From assembly GCA_028717025.1 (NCBI GenBank), contig JAQUOR010000009.1, positions 1 to 16,629 on the forward strand: a stretch of 16,629 nucleotides of DNA, given 5' to 3'. Under the pieces are notes generated by a model, which was not told where the DNA came from, did not search any database, and was given only the letters and a program-made list of their open reading frames with translations. Origin of the DNA: Candidatus Omnitrophota bacterium. Its GTDB lineage: Bacteria > Omnitrophota > Gorgyraeia > Duberdicusellales > 4484-171. The position numbers and the translations under genes were made by a program. Shown one piece after another: positions 1-6,696 of the stretch (position 1 is the stretch's first letter; every line of letters starts with the position of its first letter).

Positions 1-729
1 CAAAACCCTTTTGCGATAGTCAACGGTGCATCGGTGAAAATAGGCGATAGCGTAAAAGGGGTGCGTGTCACCGGCATTACCGATTCTCTGGTCACCTTTG
101 AATATAATTCTGAAACTTTCTCTAAGCGAGTAGGGGAGAAATGTGCCCGGGAAACGATTGCTCCTAAAAAGGAACTTAAAACGACTCCCGCGGTGCCATC
201 AGAAATGCTCACGCCGCAAAAGATTCCGCCGAAAGTTTTTTCTCGTCGGACAGGGACGCTTCATCGCTCTGCTGCAAATACCCGCCAAATCGAATCATTG
301 ATGCGCGCGTTTTCATCGGCAATACTTATTTTGGTTTTGATAGCCTATGTGTATTCGGCTATCGTAGTCCAGAAGATCGCTCATAAAACAAACACGGAAA
401 ACGGCTGGCTTGCCTGGATACCCATTGCGAACCTTTTTTTACTTTGCTCTATCGCCGGTAAATCGTTTCTTTGGATTCTCATTGTCTTTGTCCCCTTTGT
501 GGGTGTCATCATTTTTACCATTGTTATCTGGGGCGGCATTGCGCAGGCCTGCGGCAAACCCGGGTGGCTGGGAATTTTAATGCTTCTGCCGGTTGTCAGC
601 CTTATTGTGGTTACGTACCTTGCGTTTTCAAAAATAAAACTTGTGAACACTGAAGAAAAAGAGTCACCGGTAGACCCTTTGCAACACATTGCACATCCTG
701 AAAGAAACCCCATGGAGCCGCGTCCATGA
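1..729 (+). CDS. Membrane protein, 5'-truncated: GspB-like segment plus DUF5684-like four-helix domain
   Basis: The frame is open from base 1, so the real start lies left of the window; a GTG at 34 is only the first in-window start codon and would cut a domain. 242 residues are visible. The first ~45 (NPFAIVNGASVKIGD, then VRVTGI and VTFEY) follow the pattern of the C-terminal domain of GspB-type (type II secretion) proteins, with a short beta-rich 'NG..V..GD..' start. A basic, proline-rich linker follows, then about four hydrophobic segments from roughly nt 304 to 640. The middle contains NGWLAWIPIANLFLLCSIAGK and ACGKPGWLGILMLLP, which resemble DUF5684/signal-peptidase-associated small membrane domains. 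The tail is charged and proline-rich. Function unknown. The family matches are from memory of motifs, so the domain names are tentative; the truncation and membrane topology are seen directly. Confidence 0.72.
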   Translation, partial: QNPFAIVNGASVKIGDSVKGVRVTGITDSLVTFEYNSETFSKRVGEKCARETIAPKKELKTTPAVPSEMLTPQKIPPKVFSRRTGTLHRSAANTRQIESLMRAFSSAILILVLIAYVYSAIVVQKIAHKTNTENGWLAWIPIANLFLLCSIAGKSFLWILIVFVPFVGVIIFTIVIWGGIAQACGKPGWLGILMLLPVVSLIVVTYLAFSKIKLVNTEEKESPVDPLQHIAHPERNPMEPRP

Positions 730-788
730 TCTCACTATTGTTTTTTGGCCCGCAAGGCTGCGCACAATAAAGGGATCCCAAATTATGC

Positions 789-818
789 TTGTAATAATGC
801 ACAGGTTTACAGTATAAT
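789..818 (+). promoter_or_regulatory. Sigma70-type promoter for the coiled-coil gene
   Basis: TTGTAA (789-794) and a perfect TATAAT (813-818) are separated by 18 bases. This predicts a start near 825 and a short leader before the AAGGAGGTG ribosome site at 838. It lies in the 119-base gap after the preceding membrane protein, so it probably starts a new unit. Confidence 0.6.
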
Positions 819-837
819 AAAACCCACGTGTGTATTA

Positions 838-846
838 AAGGAGGTG
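838..846 (+). promoter_or_regulatory. Strong ribosome binding site that fixes the start at 849
   Basis: AAGGAGGTG ends two bases before the ATG at 849. The longer in-frame reading from GTG 828 would place this site inside the coding region, so 849 is chosen. The c-subunit gene at 9790 has almost the same arrangement. Confidence 0.75.
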
Positions 847-848
847 CC

Positions 849-1301
849 ATGAAGAAAGCGAAAGTTTTATTAACGATAGGGTTCTGTTTGTTTGCTATCG
901 CGATCGGAATGGGGTTTTATTTGCATAAACTCGCGTTAGAACAAGTGCTTTACATGGAACGGCAGCAACAAGGGACCCTGGACAGGGTTGTTACCTTTGA
1001 TAAGAAATTAAGCGACTACCAGAACGTTTTAGATAATTTCGATTCGCAGTTTAAGAAATACGCAGAGACCTTACAGAATCTCGAAACTGCTTTAGGGCCT
1101 TCTGAGACAGGAAGAAAAGATCTTGTAGTCGTTATCGATACCATGAAAAAGGACATTGAGGACCTAAAAACCGGCTATACATCGACGATATCGCAATTGC
1201 AGGGCAGGGTAAGCGAGCTTGAGGGTAAACTTGCAGCGCAAAAAACGGCAGCTGACACAAAGGTTCAGCTTGGTGAGGTCGCAATAGAAAAGAAAAAATA
1301 A
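849..1301 (+). CDS. Small N-terminally anchored coiled-coil protein
   Basis: 150 residues. A basic MKKAK start is followed by one hydrophobic helix (about residues 5-25, VLLTIGFCLFAIAIGMGFYL), which acts as a membrane anchor or uncleaved signal. The rest is long, charged and helical, with heptad-like spacing: a first coiled coil about residues 40-88, a short break at GPSETG, then a second about 95-140. It ends in a lysine-rich tail (IEKKK). This is the architecture of a periplasm- or cytoplasm-facing coiled coil, but I recognise no family. The start is set by the ribosome site at 838-846. It has its own promoter and lies 64 bases before the K+ channel gene, so the two may be co-transcribed. 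Function unknown; a spacer or scaffolding role would be inference only. Confidence 0.75.
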   Translation: MKKAKVLLTIGFCLFAIAIGMGFYLHKLALEQVLYMERQQQGTLDRVVTFDKKLSDYQNVLDNFDSQFKKYAETLQNLETALGPSETGRKDLVVVIDTMKKDIEDLKTGYTSTISQLQGRVSELEGKLAAQKTAADTKVQLGEVAIEKKK

Positions 1302-1365
1302 GCGCTTTAAGGTTTACGCGTAAATTCAACGGTTCAGACACCAAGGATTTCTTAGGAAAATTATC

Positions 1366-2142
1366 ATGGACAGTGATCCGAAAATATTAGAAGGAGAAGC
1401 ATACTCTTTTCTCTATCAGGAAAAATTCGACGAAGCATTCCGGCTCTTTAAGAAAGCTGCGGATATTTACAAGGGTCAGCACAATCACAAACAGGCGGCC
1501 CTTTGTTTTGCTTCTGCGGCAAGTTGTTGGAGCATAAAATCAGGCGAAAAAACATTTTATAATTCGGCGGTCGCATATCAGGGCGCTGCCGAAGAAGCGC
1601 AGGCTTCAAAAGATTTCGAATACGCATCGCTTTTATACAAGTATGCCGCGATTAACTATGAACGCGACGGCGAATTCTTCGATTTCTCCGAGTGCTTTTA
1701 CCTCTCCAAAGAATGCTACCGTAAATTTCTCTATTACCTTCTGGTAAATCCTAAACGTATCAGTCCAATCGTTAAAAGTGCCGAAAAGAAAGGCGTAAAA
1801 GGCCTTGCGCGCCATGTCTATCTCTGGCTTTCCTTAACGTTTTCGTATTTTGTCTGGGGATATGGAGAACGGCCGCTGCGTACGCTGTTCACCGGTTTGT
1901 TCGTGATCATTGTTTCGACGATACTCTACAATTTATGTTTTCTTGCCAAAAACACGGGGGTGTTCTCTCCGAATTTTCTGGAAGCACTCTATTTTAGTGT
2001 AGTCACATTTACAACGGTCGGCTATGGCGACATCACTCCCGTAGGATTAAGCCGGGTTGTAGTTATGTTCGAAGCGTTTTCCGCAATTTTTATCGTACCC
2101 TTATTTATGGTAGGGCTCTCAAGAAAATATCTGCGCGTTTAA
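1366..2142 (+). CDS. Two-helix potassium channel with N-terminal helical-repeat (TPR/SNAP-like) domain
   Basis: 258 residues. The C-terminal half has a KcsA/MthK-type pore: TM1 about 171-193, a pore helix about 205-216, the selectivity filter TVGYGD at 217-222, and TM2 about 229-250. GYGERPLR, just before TM1, is a motif often seen in bacterial Ion_trans_2 proteins. Residues 1-125 are soluble, alanine- and aromatic-rich helical pairs (FDEAFRLFKKAADIY, AAEEAQASKDFEYASLLYKYA) like alpha-SNAP or TPR repeats. They would lie in the cytoplasm. The pore should conduct K+ as a tetramer. There is no RCK/TrkA_N domain and no voltage sensor, so the helical domain may do the gating or anchor a partner; this is inference. 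A weak ribosome site (TAGGA) precedes the ATG. The gene follows the coiled-coil protein and precedes the Na+ symporter, 33 bases away. Confidence 0.88.
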   Translation: MDSDPKILEGEAYSFLYQEKFDEAFRLFKKAADIYKGQHNHKQAALCFASAASCWSIKSGEKTFYNSAVAYQGAAEEAQASKDFEYASLLYKYAAINYERDGEFFDFSECFYLSKECYRKFLYYLLVNPKRISPIVKSAEKKGVKGLARHVYLWLSLTFSYFVWGYGERPLRTLFTGLFVIIVSTILYNLCFLAKNTGVFSPNFLEALYFSVVTFTTVGYGDITPVGLSRVVVMFEAFSAIFIVPLFMVGLSRKYLRV

Positions 2143-2175
2143 CGCTTTGCACGCTACCTAAGAAACTTTAAATAT

Positions 2176-3741
2176 ATGTCGCTACGAAAACGAGACACAT
2201 GGGGTTCGCGGTTTGCCATAATCATGGCGGTTGCCGGTTCTGCTATCGGCCTTGGGAATTTTTTGCGCTTTCCCGCAAAAGTTACCACTAACGGCGGCGG
2301 CGCCTTCATGATTCCTTATTTTATTTCTCTCTTTCTGCTCGGAATACCGCTTATGTGGATCGAGTGGACCCTGGGGCGTTTCGGCGGAGGATTCGAACAT
2401 GGGACTGCGCCGGGTATTTTTCATAGTCTACGCAGAAAAAACCGTTTTATAAAATATTTCGGCGTTATCGGCATATTCGGTCCGCTGGTTATTTTTATTT
2501 ATTACACGTATATCGAATCCTGGACACTCGCGTACAGCATTTTCGCGCTTATGGGCAAATACGCTTCTCTGGCTGACCAGGCTTCGATGCAAAGTTTTTT
2601 GCATGGTTTCCAGGGGCTTGAGCGTAATCAGTTTTTTAACGGTCTTGGGTGGGCATATTTATTTTTTGTGCTTACGTTTAGCGTAAACATCTGGGTCATT
2701 TATCACGGGATACGGGGCGGCATCGAGAAACTTTGCAAGTGGGCAATGCCTGTTTTGTTTATTTTCGGGCTGGTACTTTTGCTGCGGGTCATAACCCTGG
2801 GCGCTCCTGACCCTGCAAAGCCTTCCTGGAACATCAATAATGGATTCGGATTTTTGTGGAACCCCGATTTACGGGCGCTTCTGTCGGCAAAGGTATGGAT
2901 CGAAGCTGCCGGACAGATGTTTTTCACCTTAAGCGTAGGCATCGGAGTTATCCTGACGTACGCCAGCTACTTATCGAAAGGTGACGACGTGGTCCTCTCG
3001 GGTTTAAGCGCCGCTTCTACCAACGAGGTTGCAGAAGTAATATTAGGGGGCAGTATCGTTATTCCCGCGGCATTTGTCTTTTTTGGGCCGGCTGACATAC
3101 AAGCAATTGCGCATTCGGGTGTTTTTAACTTAAGTTTTGTCACTATGCCGCTGGTCCTTAATAAACTCCCCCTTGCGACGTTGCTGGGTTTTGCCTGGTT
3201 TTTCCTGCTTTTTTTAGCCGGTATAACTTCTTCGGTATCTTTGGCGCAGCCGGCTATTGCGTTTCTGGAAGATGAATTTAACATTACCAGAAAGAGAGCA
3301 GTGACGATTTTTGCATTTATATCGTTTTTGCTGTGTCAGGCGTCGATTTTCTTTTTAAAGAACGGTGTCGTGGACGAGCTTGATTTCTGGGGAGGGACCT
3401 TCTTTATCGTTCTTTTTGCGACCATTGAAACGATATTATTTGCCTGGGTATTCGGGATGGAGAATGCCTGGGATGAGATACACCGCGGTGCGGATTTAAA
3501 GATCCCTGCTGCCTATAAATTTATAATTAAGTACATTACGCCGTTATTTTTATTACTCATCCTGTGTGCCTGGTTCTGGCAGGAATGGCTTCCCATAATA
3601 TTGATGAAAAATGTTTCCGCAGCCGATAAACCCTTTATTCTGGGCACACGGCTTGGTCTCTTTTTAATCATGCTCTTATTAGGAATATTGGTCAAACTTG
3701 CCTGGAAGCGCAAGAAAAGAAAAGCGGTGCAAACAATATGA
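2176..3741 (+). CDS. LeuT-like Na+-dependent amino acid transporter (NSS/SNF family)
   Basis: 521 residues, very near LeuT in length, with about 12 membrane segments. It imports a substrate, probably a neutral amino acid, with Na+. The TM1 signature GSAIGLGNFLRFP is at 21-33. By alignment from memory to Aquifex LeuT the Na+ ligands are kept: Ala23, Asn28, Thr251 and Asn283 (Na1), and Thr351 and Ser352 with Gly21 (Na2). Glu287 matches LeuT Glu290, the residue that makes LeuT chloride-independent. The outer gate pair Arg31 and the Asp of ELDFWGGT are also present. Three pocket residues differ: Ile106 (LeuT Val104), Ile256 (Phe259) and Leu356 (Ile359), so the substrate may not be leucine. The stop overlaps by 4 bases the start of a 34-residue partner. 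No strong ribosome site precedes the ATG. Family certain, substrate unknown. Confidence 0.96.
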   Translation: MSLRKRDTWGSRFAIIMAVAGSAIGLGNFLRFPAKVTTNGGGAFMIPYFISLFLLGIPLMWIEWTLGRFGGGFEHGTAPGIFHSLRRKNRFIKYFGVIGIFGPLVIFIYYTYIESWTLAYSIFALMGKYASLADQASMQSFLHGFQGLERNQFFNGLGWAYLFFVLTFSVNIWVIYHGIRGGIEKLCKWAMPVLFIFGLVLLLRVITLGAPDPAKPSWNINNGFGFLWNPDLRALLSAKVWIEAAGQMFFTLSVGIGVILTYASYLSKGDDVVLSGLSAASTNEVAEVILGGSIVIPAAFVFFGPADIQAIAHSGVFNLSFVTMPLVLNKLPLATLLGFAWFFLLFLAGITSSVSLAQPAIAFLEDEFNITRKRAVTIFAFISFLLCQASIFFLKNGVVDELDFWGGTFFIVLFATIETILFAWVFGMENAWDEIHRGADLKIPAAYKFIIKYITPLFLLLILCAWFWQEWLPIILMKNVSAADKPFILGTRLGLFLIMLLLGILVKLAWKRKKRKAVQTI

Positions 3742-3842
3742 CGATTGCAGGTTTAGTATTTCTATTGGTATCGTGGGGTATTATTCTGGTGCTTACCGCG
3801 TTCTGTTTTATTAGAGTATTTTCAAAGAAAGAAATCCGCTAA
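3738..3842 (+). CDS. 34-residue single-span protein, MetS-like accessory subunit of the NSS transporter
   Basis: The ATG at 3738 shares ATGA with the transporter stop, a classic translational coupling overlap; the stop is TAA at 3840. The 34 residues are one hydrophobic helix (MTIAGLVFLLVSWGIILVLT, then AFCFIRVF) and a basic tail (SKKEIR). Both the layout and the sequence (short start, a 'WG' in mid-helix, 'FCF..VF', lysine-rich end) match the small subunits beside bacterial NSS transporters, such as MetS of the Corynebacterium MetPS methionine/alanine importer and 'symporter small accessory proteins'. By analogy it would bind the transporter in the membrane and be needed for uptake. The family call is from memory of motifs; the overlap and topology are seen directly. 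Confidence 0.82.
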   Translation: MTIAGLVFLLVSWGIILVLTAFCFIRVFSKKEIR

Positions 3843-3845
3843 AAT

Positions 3846-3865
3846 CTACGGGTAACGTTCCGTAG
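3846..3865 (+). terminator. Possible weak terminator hairpin after the transporter pair
   Basis: CTACGG (3846-3851) and CCGTAG (3860-3865) form a perfect 6-base stem with an 8-base loop, just after the small-subunit stop at 3842. Only a broken T-run (TGTTATTGT) follows, so termination is uncertain. The location between two unrelated genes supports the call. Confidence 0.35.
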
Positions 3866-3952
3866 TGTTATTGTCGGCCTTTGAATACAGAGTACGCCCG
3901 CACCTTTTGCCCGCAGGTTTTAAGCCGCGGCAAAAAATCTTTGCAATACGCG

Positions 3953-4843
3953 ATGAGACGAAAAATAGTTATTATTCTGGGAGTATTTTTTATTCTATTT
4001 TTTACCGTAATTATCCCTGCCTATTCGACCCTGTCTACGCTCCAGAAAAAGAATAAAATGTATCTCAATCTAAAGAAGCTCGTGCGCAGAGAGTTGCGCA
4101 CCAGCGTAGGCGGTAATGCGGCGTTCATCATTCAGGATCTTGCATCCCCAAGTTTGAAATTATCCTGCAGGGAACACGAACGTTTCCCGGCAGCGAGCTT
4201 GATAAAACTTCCCATACTCGCAACTGCATTTAGGGCGGTTGCAGAAAAACGGATTTCACTTGAAGAAGTCGTTACTGTCAGCAGAAAGGATATTACCGGA
4301 GGCTCAGGCATTCTTAAAGGTAAGATTTTGCCGGTAAAGCTTACGTTCCAAGACCTATTGAGAATCATGATTGCCAATAGCGACAATACGGCGACTAACA
4401 AAGTCATTAATATTCTGGGCATTGACTATATAAACAAAACGTTTCGTAAGCTTGGTTTGCGTGACAGTAGCTTACGCAGAAAAATGATGGATTTTTCGGG
4501 AAGACGACGGGGTGTCGAGAATTACACTTCTGCCTCAGATATTGTGTTCCTTCTAAAACAAATCTATAAAAATGAACTGGTGGATGCCGGTGCTTCAGGG
4601 CTTGCGCTTTCCTTTTTAAAGCAGCAGAAGGTAAACGACAGGATCCCCCTGTATCTTCCCGATGAAGTCGATGTTGCCCATAAAACAGGCCTGGAGCGCG
4701 GCGTAGTACATGACGCCGGCATTGTTTATGCCCCAAAAGGGGATTATATAGTTTGTGTGCTGACGAAGAAAGTCAAGAACTACAAAACGGCAAAGAAATT
4801 CATTGCGAAACTGTCGTTATTAACTTATAATTTGTATCAATAA
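3953..4843 (+). CDS. Membrane-anchored class A beta-lactamase-family serine hydrolase
   Basis: 296 residues from the ATG at 3953. A TTG at 3881 would add 24 residues in front of the signal/anchor, which is unlikely. Residues 4-27 are a hydrophobic helix after MRRK, so the enzyme domain should lie outside the cytoplasmic membrane. The penicillin-binding fold motifs are all present and in order: SLIK with nucleophile Ser82 and Lys85, SDN at 143-145, a Glu at 189 in GVENYTS where the family's general base is expected, and KTG at 244-246. This is the Pfam beta-lactamase2 type. Members include true beta-lactamases and chromosomal serine hydrolases or peptidases of unknown substrate, and sequence alone does not decide. 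Nothing nearby is a resistance gene or mobile element. No good ribosome site is visible before 3953, so the start is less sure than the function class. Confidence 0.85.
   Translation: MRRKIVIILGVFFILFFTVIIPAYSTLSTLQKKNKMYLNLKKLVRRELRTSVGGNAAFIIQDLASPSLKLSCREHERFPAASLIKLPILATAFRAVAEKRISLEEVVTVSRKDITGGSGILKGKILPVKLTFQDLLRIMIANSDNTATNKVINILGIDYINKTFRKLGLRDSSLRRKMMDFSGRRRGVENYTSASDIVFLLKQIYKNELVDAGASGLALSFLKQQKVNDRIPLYLPDEVDVAHKTGLERGVVHDAGIVYAPKGDYIVCVLTKKVKNYKTAKKFIAKLSLLTYNLYQ
4803..4831 (+). promoter_or_regulatory. Sigma70-type promoter for mscS-yggT
   Basis: TTGCGA (4803-4808), a 17-base spacer and a perfect TATAAT (4826-4831) lie inside the last codons of the serine hydrolase gene. The predicted start is near 4838, giving a leader of about 55 bases before the ATG at 4893. 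It would uncouple the mechanosensitive channel from the genes before it. Confidence 0.55.
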
Positions 4844-4892
4844 CGGTAAGGGCAAGAGTAAAGACCAATAAGGTAAATTAAGGACTTATACC

Positions 4893-5948
4893 ATGACTTT
4901 TAACCTTGTTTTGCAGATTATTGCCGGGTTTATCGTATTTGGGATATTCATCACTGCCGGTTTTATTTTCAAGAAAGCCGGTTTTCGATTGTTCTCAAAA
5001 TATCGTGAAAAAAATAAATGGCAGATCGCCGATGCATTACTTTATTCTTCGATAAACCATGCTGTTCTCTGGTTTATCCTTGCCGGCATATACTTTTCAT
5101 CGCTTTTGATGCTCTCCGCTGCTCCAAACATCCTTCTTCCGATTAACCGTATTTTATCGGTCGCCTTTGTACTTTCCCTTACGATTATTGCTTCGAGAAT
5201 TGTCACACTTTTTGTCAAATCGCAGGCAGATAAGCTGGGGACCACCGTAGCGCTGAGCACGCTTACCCAAAGGATTTTCCGTTTCACGATTTTTTCGATA
5301 GGCTTCCTTACCATCCTGGCGAGTCTGGGAATATCGATTACGCCGATCTTAACTACCTTGGGGATCGGAGGATTTGCGGTTGCACTTGCGCTTCAGGATA
5401 CTCTTTCAAACATCTTTGCGGGATTTTATATCATTCTGGCGCGGCAGATCAGAATCGGTGATTTTATTAAACTTGAGGGGGCTGAGGAAGGGTACGTTCT
5501 GGACATAACCTGGCGCCTGACAAAGATCAAGACGCTTTCCGATAACGTGGTGCTCATACCGAACTCCAAACTTTCACAGGCAATCATAACGAACTATTGT
5601 TTTCCCGACAAAAAAACGATAGTGACCCTTGACGTGGGCGTCCATTATTCAAGCGACCTTGCACAGGTAGAAAAGATTATGACCGAAACGGCTGCTGAGG
5701 TAATGCATACGGTAAAGGGCGGAATTCCTGGATTTACGCCTTTAACGCAGTTTAAAGCATTCGGTAACTGGAGCGTCAATTGTACGGTATCCATGGCAGC
5801 AGAAGAATGGGCCGCAGCAGGCATCATTAAACACGAGTTCATTAAGCGTCTGCATGCAAAATTCCGCGAACACCGTATCGTTATGCCCTTTCCGGTTACT
5901 GCGTTAAATCTTTCGCAGGAAGGTGCCGATAAATTTTTCACAAAATAA
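4893..5948 (+). CDS. mscS: MscS-family small-conductance mechanosensitive channel
   Basis: 351 residues. The channel opens when membrane tension rises after osmotic downshock and lets solutes escape. Segments at about 5-27, 55-75, 85-108 and 130-150 precede the pore-lining TM3 at about 155-178 (GIGGFAVALALQDTLSNIFAG), which has the Gly/Ala packing of MscS TM3. The beta domain follows (IRIGDFIKLEG, then VVLIPNSKLSQAIITNY), and then the alpha/beta C-terminal domain to PFPVTALNLS. Four membrane segments before or including the pore helix, one more than E. coli MscS, is common in the family. An AAGGA ribosome site is about 10 bases upstream. A promoter is present at 4803-4831. The yggT gene follows 29 bases later, which is consistent with a two-gene unit. 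Confidence 0.94.
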   Translation: MTFNLVLQIIAGFIVFGIFITAGFIFKKAGFRLFSKYREKNKWQIADALLYSSINHAVLWFILAGIYFSSLLMLSAAPNILLPINRILSVAFVLSLTIIASRIVTLFVKSQADKLGTTVALSTLTQRIFRFTIFSIGFLTILASLGISITPILTTLGIGGFAVALALQDTLSNIFAGFYIILARQIRIGDFIKLEGAEEGYVLDITWRLTKIKTLSDNVVLIPNSKLSQAIITNYCFPDKKTIVTLDVGVHYSSDLAQVEKIMTETAAEVMHTVKGGIPGFTPLTQFKAFGNWSVNCTVSMAAEEWAAAGIIKHEFIKRLHAKFREHRIVMPFPVTALNLSQEGADKFFTK

Positions 5949-5977
5949 CCGCAGCAAGCCGGCAGTAAGAAAAATAT

Positions 5978-6280
5978 ATGTTTTTACTGAAAAATTTTAT
6001 CATTGCATTCGGGTATATTCTTGATATTGGCTGCAATATCTTATGGTGGACTATCGTTATTAATTCGCTGATAAGCTGGGTTAATCCCGACCCCTACAAT
6101 CCCATTGTTACTTTTTTGCGCAGGATCACTGAACCGATTTTGACACCGATTCGAAAAATACTTCCTTTCCCACTGAAAATGCCCGTTGATTTCTCGCCCT
6201 TAGTGGCAATTTTACTCATCATGTTCTTACAAAGATTCATCGGCATGACGTTATTGCACATTGTATATAAGTTGAGCTAG
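5978..6280 (+). CDS. YggT family integral membrane protein
   Basis: 100 residues with two hydrophobic regions (about 5-33 and 70-97). Between them is the YggT hallmark: SWVNPDPYNPIVTFLRRITEP followed by ILTPIRK. DFSPLVAILLI opens the second helix. The length is typical of single-repeat members. The family role is not well settled; links to osmotic shock tolerance and to cell division or membrane organisation have been proposed. Its place directly after an MscS channel fits the osmotic link, but that is inference. The ribosome site is weak. Its last codons hold the -35 box of the ATPase operon promoter. Confidence 0.9.
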   Translation: MFLLKNFIIAFGYILDIGCNILWWTIVINSLISWVNPDPYNPIVTFLRRITEPILTPIRKILPFPLKMPVDFSPLVAILLIMFLQRFIGMTLLHIVYKLS

Positions 6281-6300
6281 CACGTATCTTAGGTTATAAT
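6272..6300 (+). promoter_or_regulatory. Strong sigma70-type promoter of the V/A-ATPase operon
   Basis: TTGAGC (6272-6277), exactly 17 bases, and a perfect TATAAT (6295-6300) give the best promoter match in the window. The -35 box lies in the last codons of yggT. The start would fall near 6307, and the ribosome site AAAGGGGAC (6308-6316) almost touches it, so the leader is very short before the ATG at 6321. Confidence 0.72.
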
Positions 6301-6320
6301 ACCCAACAAAGGGGACGTAT

Positions 6321-6635
6321 ATGAAAGAGATAGTAGAACATATTCTGCAGGAAGAAACCGAAGCGCGAAATAAGCTTGAAGCCGCCAGGCTCAAGGCTGC
6401 GACGATCGTTGCGCAGGCGCAAAAGGAAGCGCAGACGTTTATGGAAGAAAAAATTTCCGACGTGCAGTGTCGCGTCGCAAAAGATATGGAATCCTTCCAG
6501 GAAAAATACGTACGCGAAAAAGATAAAATCCTTACGACCACTAAGGAAGAAATCGGCCTTTTGCATCAAAAACACGCACATAAGAGCCGCGAAATTGCGC
6601 AGACAATATTTCGGACGCTTATCACGACAAAGTAG
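6321..6635 (+). CDS. atpH: V/A-type ATPase peripheral stalk subunit H (G)
   Basis: 104 residues, nearly all helical and charged, with alanine/glutamate-rich heptads (EETEARNKLEAARLKAATIV, then AQAQKEAQ). This is the pattern of the archaeal AhaH/Thermus subunit G family, which pairs with subunit E to form the peripheral stalk holding A3B3 still against the rotor. The length matches the family (about 100-110). It is the first gene of the operon, as in many archaeal and bacterial V/A-ATPase operons, and sits behind the strong promoter at 6272-6300. The homologue is called NtpF in Enterococcus hirae and G in Thermus, so naming differs between systems. Coiled coils align poorly, so the call rests on composition, size and place. 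Confidence 0.82.
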   Translation: MKEIVEHILQEETEARNKLEAARLKAATIVAQAQKEAQTFMEEKISDVQCRVAKDMESFQEKYVREKDKILTTTKEEIGLLHQKHAHKSREIAQTIFRTLITTK

Positions 6636-6696
6636 CGCTACGGACTTTTTTTACGGTTGTTACTCCCTTCGGTTTGGAAAAGATATCCGGTTGATT

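Noticed and set aside
828..848. GTG start for the coiled-coil protein.
   Set aside because: The ribosome site AAGGAGGTG lies within this stretch and is ideally spaced for ATG 849.
730..848. Gap after the first gene, checked for tRNA, small RNA or terminator.
   Set aside because: Only the promoter and ribosome site were convincing; no clover-leaf or stem with a T-run was found.
1313..1324. 12-base perfect palindrome TTTACGCGTAAA after the coiled-coil gene, considered as terminator or operator.
   Set aside because: It has no loop and no T-run, and no second copy was seen near a promoter; too short to call.
2147..2175. TTGCAC with an AT-rich segment before the NSS transporter, considered as a promoter.
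   Set aside because: The only -10-like bases touch the ATG at 2176, so the transcript would start inside the gene.
3881..3952. TTG start 24 codons upstream for the serine hydrolase.
   Set aside because: It would place 24 polar residues before a normal signal/anchor segment (MRRK plus hydrophobic helix), and it has no ribosome site.
6376..6696. The subunit C reading frame stays open back into the H gene, allowing a 453-residue protein.
   Set aside because: The extra 107 residues overlap H in another frame and are a run of Arg/Lys/Ser-rich sequence with no subunit C character; the family start matches residue 1 at ATG 6697.
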